A stretch of 64,000 nucleotides of DNA from Geothrix rubra (lineage in GTDB: Bacteria; Acidobacteriota; Holophagae; Holophagales; Holophagaceae): NCBI RefSeq assembly GCF_030268065.1, contig NZ_BSDD01000002.1:248001-312000 (forward strand), read 5' to 3'. The translations under genes were made by a program, and so were the position numbers. The notes under the pieces were generated by a model that saw only the letters and a program-made list of their open reading frames with translations, was not told where the DNA came from and did no database searches. Shown piece by piece: positions 33,327 through 42,036 of this stretch; positions within the stretch are counted from its first letter, which is position 1; each line of letters starts with the position of its first letter.

Positions 33327-34214
33327 ATGCCCTACGCCGGCGAAAGCGCCGCCCTCCTCACCTCCGCCTGCTGGGCCCTGAACTCCGTCTGCTTCACCCT
33401 GGCGGGGCGGAGGGTCGGCTCCGCCTCCGTGAACCTGGTGCGCCTGCTCCTGGCCTGGGTGCTGCTGGCGGGGCTGCACCTCGTCCTCTTCGGCAGCGCC
33501 TTCCCCCTTCACGCCGGGGGGGCCCGTCTCGGCTGGCTCGCCCTCTCCGGCCTCATCGGCTTCGCCCTGGGCGATGCCGTGCTCTTCGAGGCCTTCCTGC
33601 TCATCGGCGCCCGCCTCGCCATGCTGCTGATGACCCTCTCGCCCGTCTTCAGCGCCCTGCTGGCCTGGATCTGGCTGAAGCAGGACCTGGGCCTCCTCAA
33701 GCTCGCGGCCATGGCCGTGACCCTGGCGGGCATCGCCTGGGTGGTGTGGGGCGACGGGGACCGCGAGGCCCATCCCCACCTGCTGCGGGGCGTCCTCCTG
33801 GGCATCGGCGGGGCGCTCGGCCAGTCCGTGGGCCTGCTCTTCAGCCTCTACGGCCTATCCGGCGGCTACTCCCCCGTTTCCGCGAACCTCATCCGGGTGA
33901 GCGCGGGCCTGCTGGCCCTGGCGGCCTATTTCGCCTTCACGCGCCGGCTCGGCCCTTCCCTGGACGGGCTCCGGGATCGCCCCGCCGCGGGTCTCATCGC
34001 CCTGGGCGCCGCCACGGGGCCGGTGCTGGGCGTGATCTTCTCGCTCGTGGCCATCGCCCGGGCGCCCATGGGCGTGGCCGCCACCCTGATGTCGCTCGCA
34101 CCCGTCTTCCTGCTGCCCGTGGCCCACTGGGGGTTCAAGGAGAAGGTGGGCGTCCATGCCATCCTGGGCACGGCCCTGGCCCTGGCCGGGGCCGCCGCCC
34201 TGTTCTTCGTGTGA
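33327..34214 (+). CDS. EamA/DMT-superfamily transporter
   Basis: About 295 residues with ten predicted membrane helices in two EamA repeats (ALLTSACWALNSVCFTLAG; PVLGVIFSLVAIARAPMGVA). The substrate is unknown. I place the start at ATG 33327 because GGAG lies seven bases upstream; ATG 33306, closer to hemW, is possible. A second DMT carrier, unlike the Lrp-linked one, it stands without metabolic context. Confidence 0.87.
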   Translation: MPYAGESAALLTSACWALNSVCFTLAGRRVGSASVNLVRLLLAWVLLAGLHLVLFGSAFPLHAGGARLGWLALSGLIGFALGDAVLFEAFLLIGARLAMLLMTLSPVFSALLAWIWLKQDLGLLKLAAMAVTLAGIAWVVWGDGDREAHPHLLRGVLLGIGGALGQSVGLLFSLYGLSGGYSPVSANLIRVSAGLLALAAYFAFTRRLGPSLDGLRDRPAAGLIALGAATGPVLGVIFSLVAIARAPMGVAATLMSLAPVFLLPVAHWGFKEKVGVHAILGTALALAGAAALFFV

Positions 34215-34227
34215 TGGAGGCTTCCGC

Positions 34228-35190
34228 ATGGCCCTTCGAAAGGATCCCGTCAGCTGGCTCTACCCGCCCATCGAGCCCACCGCGACCCACCGCCTGAAGG
34301 TGTCGGACCTGCACGAGATCTACGTGGAGGAGAGCGGCAACCCGGCCGGCAAGCCCGTGGTCTTCCTCCACGGCGGTCCCGGCGGCGGCACCAGCCCCAA
34401 GCACCGGCGCTTCTTCGACCCGGAGCGCTACCGCATCATCCTCTTCGACCAGCGGGGCTGCGGCCAGAGCACGCCCTACGCCGAAGTGCGGGAGAACACC
34501 ACCTGGGACCTGGTGGCGGACATCGAGCGCATCCGGGAGCACCTGGGGATCGCCCGCTGGATGGTCTTCGGCGGCTCCTGGGGCGCCACGCTGGGCCTGG
34601 CCTACGCCCAGCGCCACCGCGAGCGCGTCACCGAGCTGATCCTGCGCGGCGTGTTCCTCCTGCGGCAGCGCGAGGTCGACTGGCTCTACCAGGAGGGGGC
34701 CAGCCGCATCTTCCCCGACGCCTGGGAGCCCTACCGGGACGCCATTCCCGAGGCCGAGCGCGGCGACTTCCTGCGGGCCTACGCGGCGCGCCTGCTCAGC
34801 GACGACCCGGCCGTGAACCTGCCGGCCGCCAAGGCCTGGAGCCTCTGGGAGGGCGCCACCAGCAAGCTCCTGCCCGATCCCGACTTCGTCGCCACCTACG
34901 GCCAGGACGACACCACCCTGGCCTTCGCCCGCATCGAGTGCCACTACTTCCTGAACCGGGGGTGGCTCGACGAGGCCCAGCTCCTGCGCGACGCCTCCAG
35001 GTTGAAGGGCCTGCCCGGCGCCATCGTGCAGGGCCGCTACGACATGGTCTGCCCCATCGAGAGCGCCTGGGCCCTCGCCGGGGCCTGGCCCGAGGCCGAC
35101 CTCGTCATCGTCCCCGACGCCGGCCACAGCGCCACCGAGCCCGGCATCTCGAGGGCCCTGGTGGCGGCGACCGACCGCTTCGCGGGGTGA
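34228..35190 (+). CDS. pip: Proline iminopeptidase
   Basis: A 320-residue alpha/beta hydrolase of family S33 that removes N-terminal proline. Oxyanion region HGGPGGGTSPKH, nucleophile Ser117 in FGGSWGATLGL, acidic residue in GRYDMVCP and His in DAGHSATEP are all present, together with the family opening LYPPIEPTATHRLKV. ATG 34228 lies 13 bases after the DMT gene. Its stop almost touches the convergent dedA stop. Confidence 0.93.
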   Translation: MALRKDPVSWLYPPIEPTATHRLKVSDLHEIYVEESGNPAGKPVVFLHGGPGGGTSPKHRRFFDPERYRIILFDQRGCGQSTPYAEVRENTTWDLVADIERIREHLGIARWMVFGGSWGATLGLAYAQRHRERVTELILRGVFLLRQREVDWLYQEGASRIFPDAWEPYRDAIPEAERGDFLRAYAARLLSDDPAVNLPAAKAWSLWEGATSKLLPDPDFVATYGQDDTTLAFARIECHYFLNRGWLDEAQLLRDASRLKGLPGAIVQGRYDMVCPIESAWALAGAWPEADLVIVPDAGHSATEPGISRALVAATDRFAG

Positions 35191-35191
35191 C

Positions 35192-35854
35192 TCAGCCCCG
35201 GGTCCGGTGCTTGAGGTGGTCGTACACGAACCACGCCACGCCGGCCAGGATGAGGGCGCCGATGACGGCATCCAGCTTGTGGAAGTAGGCGCCGAGGGTA
35301 TTCCACCGCTCACCCAGCTTGTAGCCGATCCAGGCGAGGCCGAGGCACCAGGGCAGGCTGCCGGCGAAGGTGTAGAGGTGGAAGCGGGTGCGGTCCATCT
35401 TCGCGATGCCGGCGGGGAGGGCGATGAAGGTGCGCACCACGGGAAGCAGGCGGCCGAGGATGATGGCCTCCGAACCGAAGCGCTCGAAGAAGCGGTGGGC
35501 CTGATCCAGGTGGCCCGTGTGCAGCCAGACGTACTTCCCGACCTTCTCCACGGCACGGCGGCCGCCCCAGGCGCCGATCTCGTAGGCGGGGATGCTGCCC
35601 AGGTTGCAGCCCAGGGCGCCGAAGATGCCGGCGATCCAGATCTGCGCCACGGGATTGCCCGCGCCCAGGCCCAGGAAGGTGAGCTTCCCCTGGAAGGCGA
35701 GGTAGCCCGCGAAGGGCATGATGACCTCGCTGGGAAGGGGGATGCAGGCGCTCTCGATGGCCATGAGCAGCATCACGCCGAGGGGGCCCGCGGCGGCCAT
35801 GACGGCCACCATCCAGGCGACGACGGGGGCGAGGAGCTTCTGCAGCATGGGCAA
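35192..35854 (-). CDS. DedA-family membrane protein
   Basis: A 220-residue DedA/VTT protein. Hallmarks: ESACIPLPSEVIMPFAGYLA near residue 35, and the second-half FGRLLPVVRTFIALPAGIAK equivalent (LGRLLPVVRTF...AGIAKMDRTRF). DedA proteins recycle undecaprenyl phosphate or other phospholipids across the inner membrane. The protein ends in a short basic tail. Confidence 0.92.
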   Translation of the reverse strand: MPMLQKLLAPVVAWMVAVMAAAGPLGVMLLMAIESACIPLPSEVIMPFAGYLAFQGKLTFLGLGAGNPVAQIWIAGIFGALGCNLGSIPAYEIGAWGGRRAVEKVGKYVWLHTGHLDQAHRFFERFGSEAIILGRLLPVVRTFIALPAGIAKMDRTRFHLYTFAGSLPWCLGLAWIGYKLGERWNTLGAYFHKLDAVIGALILAGVAWFVYDHLKHRTRG

Positions 35855-35892
35855 TCCGAAAACCCCAGTCTACCGGCGGATACACTGGTTCC

Positions 35893-36348
35893 ATGAGCGA
35901 GGATCTCGTCCGCAACCGCAAGGCCCTGCACGACTACCACATCCTGGAGACCTGGGAGGCGGGCATCGCCCTGCTGGGCACGGAGGTGAAGGCCCTGCGG
36001 GCGGGCCGGGGCCAGCTCCAGGATGCCTACGTGGATGTCGTGGACGGGGAGCTCTGGCTGAAGCAGGCCCACATCTCGCCCTACGAGTTCGGCACCTACG
36101 CCAACCACGAGCCCCTGCGCCCCCGCAAGCTCCTGCTGCACAAGGCCGAGATCGCCAAGATGACCTCGAAGGTGGTGCGCAAGGGCCTCACCCTGATCCC
36201 CCTCGCCATCTACCTCAACGCCAAGGGCACCCTCAAGGTGAAGCTGGCCCTCGCCGAGGGCAAGGCCCACGGCGACAAGCGCGAGGCGCTCAAGCAGCGC
36301 GAACAGAAGCGCGAGATGGACCGCATCCGCAAGGGGGCCCGGGAATAG
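35893..36348 (+). CDS. smpB: SsrA-binding protein
   Basis: A 151-residue tmRNA partner needed for trans-translation on stalled ribosomes. Typical features: NRKALHDYHILETWEAGI, LLGTEVKALRAG, SPYEFGTYANHEPLRPRKLL, and a basic C-terminal tail (GKAHGDKREALKQREQKR) that mimics the anticodon stem. No ssrA gene is visible in the window. TACACT lies exactly six bases before ATG and there is no SD, suggesting a leaderless mRNA. Confidence 0.96.
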   Translation: MSEDLVRNRKALHDYHILETWEAGIALLGTEVKALRAGRGQLQDAYVDVVDGELWLKQAHISPYEFGTYANHEPLRPRKLLLHKAEIAKMTSKVVRKGLTLIPLAIYLNAKGTLKVKLALAEGKAHGDKREALKQREQKREMDRIRKGARE

Positions 36349-36350
36349 CC

Positions 36351-36383
36351 GCGGGGCCCCCCGGGCGAACCGGGGGGCCCCGC
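36351..36383. terminator. Strong bidirectional terminator after smpB
   Basis: A perfect 14-bp all-G:C stem (left arm 36351-36364, right arm 36370-36383) with loop GCGAA, placed between convergent smpB and the phosphate-binding-like gene. No T run follows. Confidence 0.85.
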
Positions 36384-36399
36384 CTCCGACCGTCCCGCG

Positions 36400-36825
36400 C
36401 TAGAGCGCGAGGACCACCTTCACGCTGGAATCCACGGCGGCCTTGTCCACGTAGCCGATGAACTTGGGGTTCTCGGCCACCTGCTTCACCACCGCGTGGC
36501 TGTCGGACAGGGCCTGGGGGGGCTGGGCGTTCCCGGAGAAGGTCAGCTTGGACCAGTAGGCCTTCAGCTGGGCCGGGGACTTGCCCGTGACCTTCTCGTA
36601 GAACTCCCGGCGGGCCGGCCCCTCGGACTGGTCGAGGGGCACGGCCTGGCCGCCGGAGTAGAAGGTCTTCGCCTGGCCCAGGAAGATCTGGGAGACCTGG
36701 TCGGGCGTGAGCTTCGAGATGGGGTTCTTGCTGGAGATGATGACCACCACCTGCGCGCGGGCGGTGACCGCCGCGGTGCCGAGGGCCACGGCCAGGAGGG
36801 ATCCGATCAGGGCGTTCGTCTTCAT
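36400..36825 (-). CDS. Small phosphate-binding-protein-like periplasmic protein
   Basis: A 141-residue exported protein (signal peptide ending TARAQ) matching one lobe of a PstS-like binding protein: NPISKLTPDQVSQIFLGQAK, VPLDQSEGPARREFYEKVTG, and KFIGYVDKAAVDSSVKVVL. At half the usual PstS length it belongs to a family of short PBP-like proteins often next to porins. The ligand may be phosphate or a related oxyanion; no ABC permease is present. Nine bases after the porin gene, so co-transcribed. Confidence 0.8.
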   Translation of the reverse strand: MKTNALIGSLLAVALGTAAVTARAQVVVIISSKNPISKLTPDQVSQIFLGQAKTFYSGGQAVPLDQSEGPARREFYEKVTGKSPAQLKAYWSKLTFSGNAQPPQALSDSHAVVKQVAENPKFIGYVDKAAVDSSVKVVLAL

Positions 36826-36834
36826 GGTCGCCTC

Positions 36835-38079
36835 CTAGAACACGAAATCGAGGGCGAGGGTGGCGAGGTTGTAGGTCCCGCCGGTCTGGAAGGCGGGCTG
36901 GGGATTCACCAGGGCCCCGAAGGATCCCGAGGCGTTCTTCACGCGGTCGACCTGGGCCTTCAGCGCCAGGTTCGTGCGGAAGTCCCAGCGCACGCCCCCG
37001 CCGACGCTGGACTGGGCGTGGTCGGCGGTGGAGACGATGGCGTTCACGACGGCGTTGGGGTTGGAGGTCGGGGAATCCGTCCCCTTCCAGGCCACGGTGA
37101 GGTAGGGGGTCCAGTTGCCGAAGCGGTAGCCTCCCGTGACGTAGGCGGCCGTGAAGTGGAGCAGGGCGTTCTCGTCCCCCCGCTTGCGCGTCCACTCGCC
37201 CATCACGAACCAGTCGCCGGGATCGTAGTTGAAGCCCACGCTCGCGTAGGTGATGCGGTCCTTCTTGATGTCGAGCTGGTCGGCCATGGCCGGGGCGTAG
37301 TAGGGGTTGGGCATGGGCCCGTAGGGCGTGAGCAGGATGGGGGAGCGGAGGATGACGAAGGGGCTCGTGGACCCATCCAGGTAGGGGTTGTCCAAAGTGC
37401 CCTTCATCTGCCCGTAGAAGGCGCGGTAGGTGCCGTGCCCGTAGGAGGCCGCCAGGCTGGCACCCACGAAGTCGTTCACCTTGAACCGGGCCTCGACCCC
37501 GCTCTGGGGAACCTTCACGGAGGCGGAACCCGCCACGACCTGTCCCGAGAAGGCCACCTGGCCGGCGCTGGCCTGCCAGGTGAGGTCCCCGCCGTCGATG
37601 GAGGTGATGGGGTTGAACTGGTAGACCTCCACGGGCGGGCGCACCCAGGGGGTGGCGTAGCCCACCTTCTGGTAGTCGCTGATGAGGTAGGCCGAGTAGG
37701 GGATGCGGCCGGCCCGGAAGGCGAGGCCCGGCAGGGCCTGGAACTTCAGGTGGGCCATGTTCAGGGAGGGCGTGTAGGTGTCGTCGTAGCGGCGTTCCGA
37801 GATGCCCTGCACCACGGCCGAGAACCGCTCGCTGAACTTCACGTCGAACTGCAGGCCCACGCGGGAGTCCACGCCGAAGTCGGTGCTCCGGGTGAAGCCG
37901 GGCCCCTTGGGCTCGCTGTAGTTGGTGATGAAATCGGCGTTCTTCTCGCTGGAATGGGTGGCGGCCAGGGTGCCGAATCCGCTGACCTTGAACCAGCTGG
38001 GGCTTCCGTCCTGGGCCATGGCCGGGCCGGTGGCGAGCAGCGCGGAGAGCGCGGCGATGATGCGACTTCTGCTGGGCAT
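36835..38079 (-). CDS. Outer-membrane porin-like barrel
   Basis: A 414-residue exported barrel (signal peptide MPSRSRIIAALSALLATGP then AMA-Q). It has alternating beta segments, the motif FKVSGFGTLAATHSS at the start and an aromatic C-terminus (LATLALDFVF) as required for outer-membrane insertion. Pairing with a PstS-like protein suggests anion or phosphate uptake, unproven. GGAGGAGG precedes ATG 38079. A good sigma-70 promoter lies 105-133 bases upstream. Confidence 0.82.
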   Translation of the reverse strand: MPSRSRIIAALSALLATGPAMAQDGSPSWFKVSGFGTLAATHSSEKNADFITNYSEPKGPGFTRSTDFGVDSRVGLQFDVKFSERFSAVVQGISERRYDDTYTPSLNMAHLKFQALPGLAFRAGRIPYSAYLISDYQKVGYATPWVRPPVEVYQFNPITSIDGGDLTWQASAGQVAFSGQVVAGSASVKVPQSGVEARFKVNDFVGASLAASYGHGTYRAFYGQMKGTLDNPYLDGSTSPFVILRSPILLTPYGPMPNPYYAPAMADQLDIKKDRITYASVGFNYDPGDWFVMGEWTRKRGDENALLHFTAAYVTGGYRFGNWTPYLTVAWKGTDSPTSNPNAVVNAIVSTADHAQSSVGGGVRWDFRTNLALKAQVDRVKNASGSFGALVNPQPAFQTGGTYNLATLALDFVF

Positions 38080-38183
38080 GAGCCTCCTCCTCGGGCCGGC
38101 CCCCGGGAGCGGGTAGCCCGGTCGGCCCATGCCCTCTCCTCGGCCGGGAGCCCCAGGATCTTTACCCTTAACTCGGGTAGAAT

Positions 38184-38212
38184 CAATTATTTCAAGATGT
38201 TGATGTCGTCAA
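38184..38212 (-). promoter_or_regulatory. Putative sigma-70 promoter for porin / phosphate-binding operon
   Basis: On the minus strand, TTGACG (38212-38207) is separated by 17 bases from TAATTG (38189-38184). The surrounding AT-rich island (38160-38222) stands out in this genome. Expected leader is about 95 bases. Confidence 0.55.
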
Positions 38213-38235
38213 TGTCTGATTCTTCCGGGGGCGAT

Positions 38236-38883
38236 TCAGTGCCACCCCCGCTGGGCAAAGGCCGCCAGCTTCTCCTCGCGGCCCCGGAGGACCAGGGCCC
38301 TCGCCACGAAGCGGCCGATGGGATCCGCCTCCAGGTTCACCGGATCGCCGGGTCGCATGGAATCCAGGGCCGTGCGCCTCACCGTCTCGGGGATGAGGGC
38401 CACCGTGAACCAGTCGGGCCCGCAGTCCACCACGGTCAGGGAGATCCCGTCCACGGCCACGGACCCCTTGGGGGCCGTCATGGGCGCCAGTTCCGGGGGC
38501 ATGCCGAAGCGCCAGATGCCCTCCTCCGCGCCCCCCTCGGCCTGGGGCCGCGCCAGCAGCTGGCCCACGGCATCCACGTGCCCCGCCACCAGGTGGCCAT
38601 CCAGGGGGTCGCCCACCCGCAGGGCGGGCTCCAGGTGCACCGTGCTGCCCAGCGCCAGGCGTCCGAGCGTCGTCTTCGCCAGGGTCTCCTCGCTGAGGTC
38701 CGCCTCCCAGGCCCGGCCGTCCACCGCCACGCTGGTCAGGCAGGCGCCGTTCACGGCGATGCTGGCCCCCCGTTCGGCCCGCGCCAGCAGGTCCGCCGGC
38801 GCCGCGAGGCGCAGGCGCGCCCCGCCGGGCCGGGCAGACCGGGATTCGAGGGTGCCGAGGTGGCGGATCAGTCCCGTGAACAT
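38236..38883 (-). CDS. ribE: Riboflavin synthase (alpha chain)
   Basis: A 215-residue enzyme that dismutates two 6,7-dimethyl-8-ribityllumazine molecules to riboflavin. Two lumazine-binding barrels are visible: MFTGLIRHLGTLES at the N-terminus with SIAVNGACLTSVAV, and GHLVAGHVDAVGQL leading the second with VAVDGISLTVVD. It follows the amino-acid permease gene by 16 bases; no FMN riboswitch precedes it and no other rib genes are nearby. Confidence 0.94.
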   Translation of the reverse strand: MFTGLIRHLGTLESRSARPGGARLRLAAPADLLARAERGASIAVNGACLTSVAVDGRAWEADLSEETLAKTTLGRLALGSTVHLEPALRVGDPLDGHLVAGHVDAVGQLLARPQAEGGAEEGIWRFGMPPELAPMTAPKGSVAVDGISLTVVDCGPDWFTVALIPETVRRTALDSMRPGDPVNLEADPIGRFVARALVLRGREEKLAAFAQRGWH

Positions 38884-38899
38884 GCGACCTCCCTTCCCA

Positions 38900-40471
38900 T
38901 CATAGGGCCGGTGCGGCCTCCTGCAGGCGGCTCTTCCGGGCGCCGTAGAGGAAGTAGATCACCAGCCCGATGGCCAGCCAGATGAAGAAACGGTACCAGG
39001 TGAGGGCGGGCAGGCCCCGGGCGATCCACACGCAGCCCAGGATGCCCAGGGGGGCGACCACCCACGGGAGGGGCATGACGAACTTGCGCGGGGCCTCGGG
39101 ACGGCGCTTGCGGAGGATCATCACGGCGGCGCAGACGATGACGAAGGCGAAGAGGGTGCCGATGTTGGCCAGCTCCACCACCTCGTCGATGTTGAGGAGC
39201 GCGGCGGGGATGGCCACCAGGAAGCCCGTCAGCACCGTGGCGTGGGAGGGCGTCTTGAAGCGCTTGTGGACGTGGCCGAACCAGGGGCCCAGGAGGCCAT
39301 CCCGGCTCATGCTCATGAAGATGCGGGGCTGGCCCACCTGGTACACCAGCAGGGCGGCGGTGGTGGCGATGACCGCCCCGAAGCTGATGACGGCGGCGAT
39401 GCCCGCCATCTTGTGCTCCGTGAAGATGTAGGCCAGGGGATCCGCGATGCCGCCCAGCTTCGTGTAGTGCAGCATGCCCGTCACCACCAGGGCCACGGCC
39501 GCGTAGATGACGGTGCAGATGCCCAGGGACCAGAGGATCCCGCGGGGCAGGTCCTTCCCGGGGTCGCGACATTCCTCCGCCGTGGTGCTCACGGCGTCGA
39601 ACCCGATGAACGCGAAGAAGATGATGGCCGCCCCGGCCTGGATGCCGCCCCAGCCGTGGGGCACGAAGGGGTGCCAGTTGCCGGGGTTGATGAAGCGGGC
39701 GCCGAGGCCCACCACCGCCAGCAGGATCATCACCTTCAGGACCACCATCACACTGTTGACCCGGGCGCTCTCCTTGATGCCGATGTAGCAGAGCCAGGTG
39801 ATGAGCGCGGTGATGACCACCGCCAGCAGGTTGATGGTGATGGGCAGGCCCGCCACGGTGGGGGCGGCCTTCACCACGTCCCAGTGGGCGAAGAGGGCCG
39901 CACCGTCCAGGCCCCCGGCCTTGGCCTGGGCCAGGGCGTGCAGCTTGGCGGAGAGCCCCATGGCCGGGACGCCGTCGGCCAGCTTCAGCGCCGACCGCGG
40001 GTCCATGCCCAGCCAGCCGGGGATGTCCACGTGGAAGACCGACGAGAGGAAGCTGCGGGCGTAGTCGCCCCAGGAGATGGCCACGGCCACGTTGGAGATG
40101 GCGTACTCCAGCAGCAGGTCCCAGCCGATGATCCAGGCCATGAGCTCGCCCAGCGTGGCGTAGGCGTAGGCGCTGCCGGAGACGGGGATCATGGAAGCCA
40201 GCTCGGCGTAGGCCAGGGCGGTGAACCCGCAGATGAGGGCCACGATGAGGATGCTGAGGACGAGGCCCGGCCCGGCGGGCAGGCGGCCGTCGACCATGTT
40301 CCCGGCCGCGGCGGTGCCGATGCTGGAGAAGATGCCGGCCCCGATGATGGCCCCGATGCCGAACATGGTCAGGTCGAAGGCCCCCAGGTTCCTCTTCAGC
40401 TGGTGCTCGGGCTCGTCGGCGCTGGCGCGGAGCTGTTCCAGGGACTTGGTTCGGAAGAGACGGAAGGGCAT
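38900..40471 (-). CDS. APC-family amino acid permease
   Basis: A 523-residue polytopic carrier with about 12-13 helices. The family motif FGIGAIIGAGIFSSIGTAAA lies in helix 1, and FFAFIGFDAVSTTAEECRDP and SRDGLLGPWFG are hallmarks of cationic-amino-acid (CAT/YfnA-like) permeases. The 523-residue length and extra C-terminal helices fit CAT-type carriers. ATG 40471 begins MPFRLFRTKSLEQL; the open frame upstream is not protein-like. Transcribed with ribE, no clear functional link. Confidence 0.92.
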   Translation of the reverse strand: MPFRLFRTKSLEQLRASADEPEHQLKRNLGAFDLTMFGIGAIIGAGIFSSIGTAAAGNMVDGRLPAGPGLVLSILIVALICGFTALAYAELASMIPVSGSAYAYATLGELMAWIIGWDLLLEYAISNVAVAISWGDYARSFLSSVFHVDIPGWLGMDPRSALKLADGVPAMGLSAKLHALAQAKAGGLDGAALFAHWDVVKAAPTVAGLPITINLLAVVITALITWLCYIGIKESARVNSVMVVLKVMILLAVVGLGARFINPGNWHPFVPHGWGGIQAGAAIIFFAFIGFDAVSTTAEECRDPGKDLPRGILWSLGICTVIYAAVALVVTGMLHYTKLGGIADPLAYIFTEHKMAGIAAVISFGAVIATTAALLVYQVGQPRIFMSMSRDGLLGPWFGHVHKRFKTPSHATVLTGFLVAIPAALLNIDEVVELANIGTLFAFVIVCAAVMILRKRRPEAPRKFVMPLPWVVAPLGILGCVWIARGLPALTWYRFFIWLAIGLVIYFLYGARKSRLQEAAPAL

Positions 40472-40559
40472 TGGGGACCTTTTGGGGGAAGGAACCATGC
40501 TAGCAGTGGGTGGTGGGAAGCTGGCTGCGGGCCCCGACCGGGTGGCGTAGGCTGGAGCC

Positions 40560-41501
40560 ATGCGGCTCTGGAACGACCGTCGCCTGCGCCTGGCGCTCAC
40601 CGGACTGGGGGCCCAGTTCCTGCTGGCCCTGCTGGCGGTGGGCGCCTTCGCGGTGAACACGGGCAACAACCTCCTCTACCTGGTGTTCGCGCTCATGCTC
40701 GGGATGCTGCTGGTCTCCGGCATCCTCAGCCGCCGGGCCCTCCAGGGCCTGCGCCTCGCCGCCCTGGACGAGGGCAACCTCTTCGCCCGGGTGCGGGGAG
40801 GCCTCCGGCTCCGCCTGGAGGACGCCCCGCGTGGACGGGTCCGGGGCCTGGAACTGCACCTCGCCCTGGACGGGGGCCGGGTGGAGCCGGGCTTCCTGGG
40901 GACCGGCTCCGCCCAGGGCGAGAGCACCGTGGTGCTCCACGCCCGGGCCGAGCGGCGGGGCTGGGCGCGGCTGCGGCGCCTCGAACTGCGCACCCAGTTC
41001 CCCTTCGGCTTCCTGGAGAAGTCCCGGATCCTCGAGCTGGACCAGCCCATCCTCGTCCTGCCCCACCCCCGCACGCCCCCGGCCGCGCCTGCCGGCTGGC
41101 GGGGGGAGGGCCACCGCACCCAGTCCCGGCCCGGGAGCAGCAGCCCCGAGGGGGCCCGTCCCCTCCGACCGGGCGACGCCCCCGGCCGGATGCACTGGAA
41201 GCGCACAGCCCAGCGGCGCGAACCCTGGGTGCGCACCTTCGAGGAGGAACGGCCCCTGGGGGTCCACCTCCGCCTGGACGTGGATGCCTGGACCCCCGGG
41301 CGCGCCTTCGAACGGGAGCTGGAGCGGCTTTCCGGTGCCATCCTCCAGGCCCGCCTCCAGAAGCGGGAGGTGAGCCTGGAGCTCCACGGCCCCGGCGGCG
41401 CCCGGGAGATCCGCGGCCACACGCCCTGCTGGCGGGCCCTGGCGCTGGCGGAGGCCACGGGGCGCGGCCTGCCGGCTGACGCCTCTCCGGCGGGGGACTA
41501 A
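40560..41501 (+). CDS. DUF58-domain membrane protein
   Basis: A 313-residue protein: two N-terminal membrane helices (LALTGLGAQFLLALLAVGAF and LLYLVFALMLGMLLVSGIL), then a beta-rich segment and the DUF58 core (RPLRPGDAPGRMHWKRTAQR, then WVRTFEEERPLGVHL). DUF58 proteins are related to von Willebrand A folds and usually accompany MoxR ATPases and transglutaminases, none of which are present here. TAGGCT lies six bases before ATG. Confidence 0.87.
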   Translation: MRLWNDRRLRLALTGLGAQFLLALLAVGAFAVNTGNNLLYLVFALMLGMLLVSGILSRRALQGLRLAALDEGNLFARVRGGLRLRLEDAPRGRVRGLELHLALDGGRVEPGFLGTGSAQGESTVVLHARAERRGWARLRRLELRTQFPFGFLEKSRILELDQPILVLPHPRTPPAAPAGWRGEGHRTQSRPGSSSPEGARPLRPGDAPGRMHWKRTAQRREPWVRTFEEERPLGVHLRLDVDAWTPGRAFERELERLSGAILQARLQKREVSLELHGPGGAREIRGHTPCWRALALAEATGRGLPADASPAGD

Positions 41502-41542
41502 GCTAGGAGCAGCCCCGGCGCGGGGCGCCGGAGGTCCCAACG

Positions 41543-41968
41543 GTGTTCGACGACCCGCAATCCCCCGCCTGGACCCCACTCCTGGAGGCCGCCTGGGCAG
41601 CCCGGGACCGGGCCCACGCGCCCTACTCCCACTTCCAGGTGGGGGCGGCCCTGCTCACGGCCTCCGGACAGGTGGTGGCCGGCTGCAACGTGGAGAATGC
41701 CGCCTACCCCGTGGGTCTCTGCGCCGAACGCGGGGCCGTGAGCACCGCCGTGGCCCAGGGGCTGGCCCCCGGCGGCCTGGTGGCCGCCGTGGTCGTCACC
41801 GAGGCGGACCGCCTGACCCCCCCCTGCGGCGCCTGCCGCCAGGTCCTCGTGGAGTTCGCGGAGGATCTTCCCATCCTCCTGGCCAACCGCCGGACCCGCC
41901 AGCTCCACCGCCTGGCGGACCTGCTGCCCCACAGCTTCAGCGGCCGGCACTTCCGGGCCGGGACCTGA
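41543..41968 (+). CDS. cdd: Cytidine deaminase
   Basis: A 141-residue homotetrameric-type enzyme that converts cytidine and deoxycytidine to uridine forms in pyrimidine salvage. Zinc site is complete: Cys in GLCAERGAVSTAV with the catalytic Glu, and two Cys in PPCGACRQVLVEF. GTG start preceded by GGAGG. 41 bases after DUF58. Confidence 0.95.
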   Translation: MFDDPQSPAWTPLLEAAWAARDRAHAPYSHFQVGAALLTASGQVVAGCNVENAAYPVGLCAERGAVSTAVAQGLAPGGLVAAVVVTEADRLTPPCGACRQVLVEFAEDLPILLANRRTRQLHRLADLLPHSFSGRHFRAGT

Positions 41969-42036
41969 AGCTATCCAAGCCGGATCGACGGGCCTACACT
42001 TTCCGAACTCCAGGAAACGCATTGCCGAGGCAGCGA

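Noticed and set aside
35893-36348. Possible adjacent tmRNA (ssrA) gene
   Set aside because: Often close to smpB, but no tRNA-like acceptor with CCA or tag reading frame is seen in the flanks.
38884-38899. FMN riboswitch before riboflavin synthase
   Set aside because: Only 16 bases separate ribE from the upstream permease gene, too few for the aptamer.
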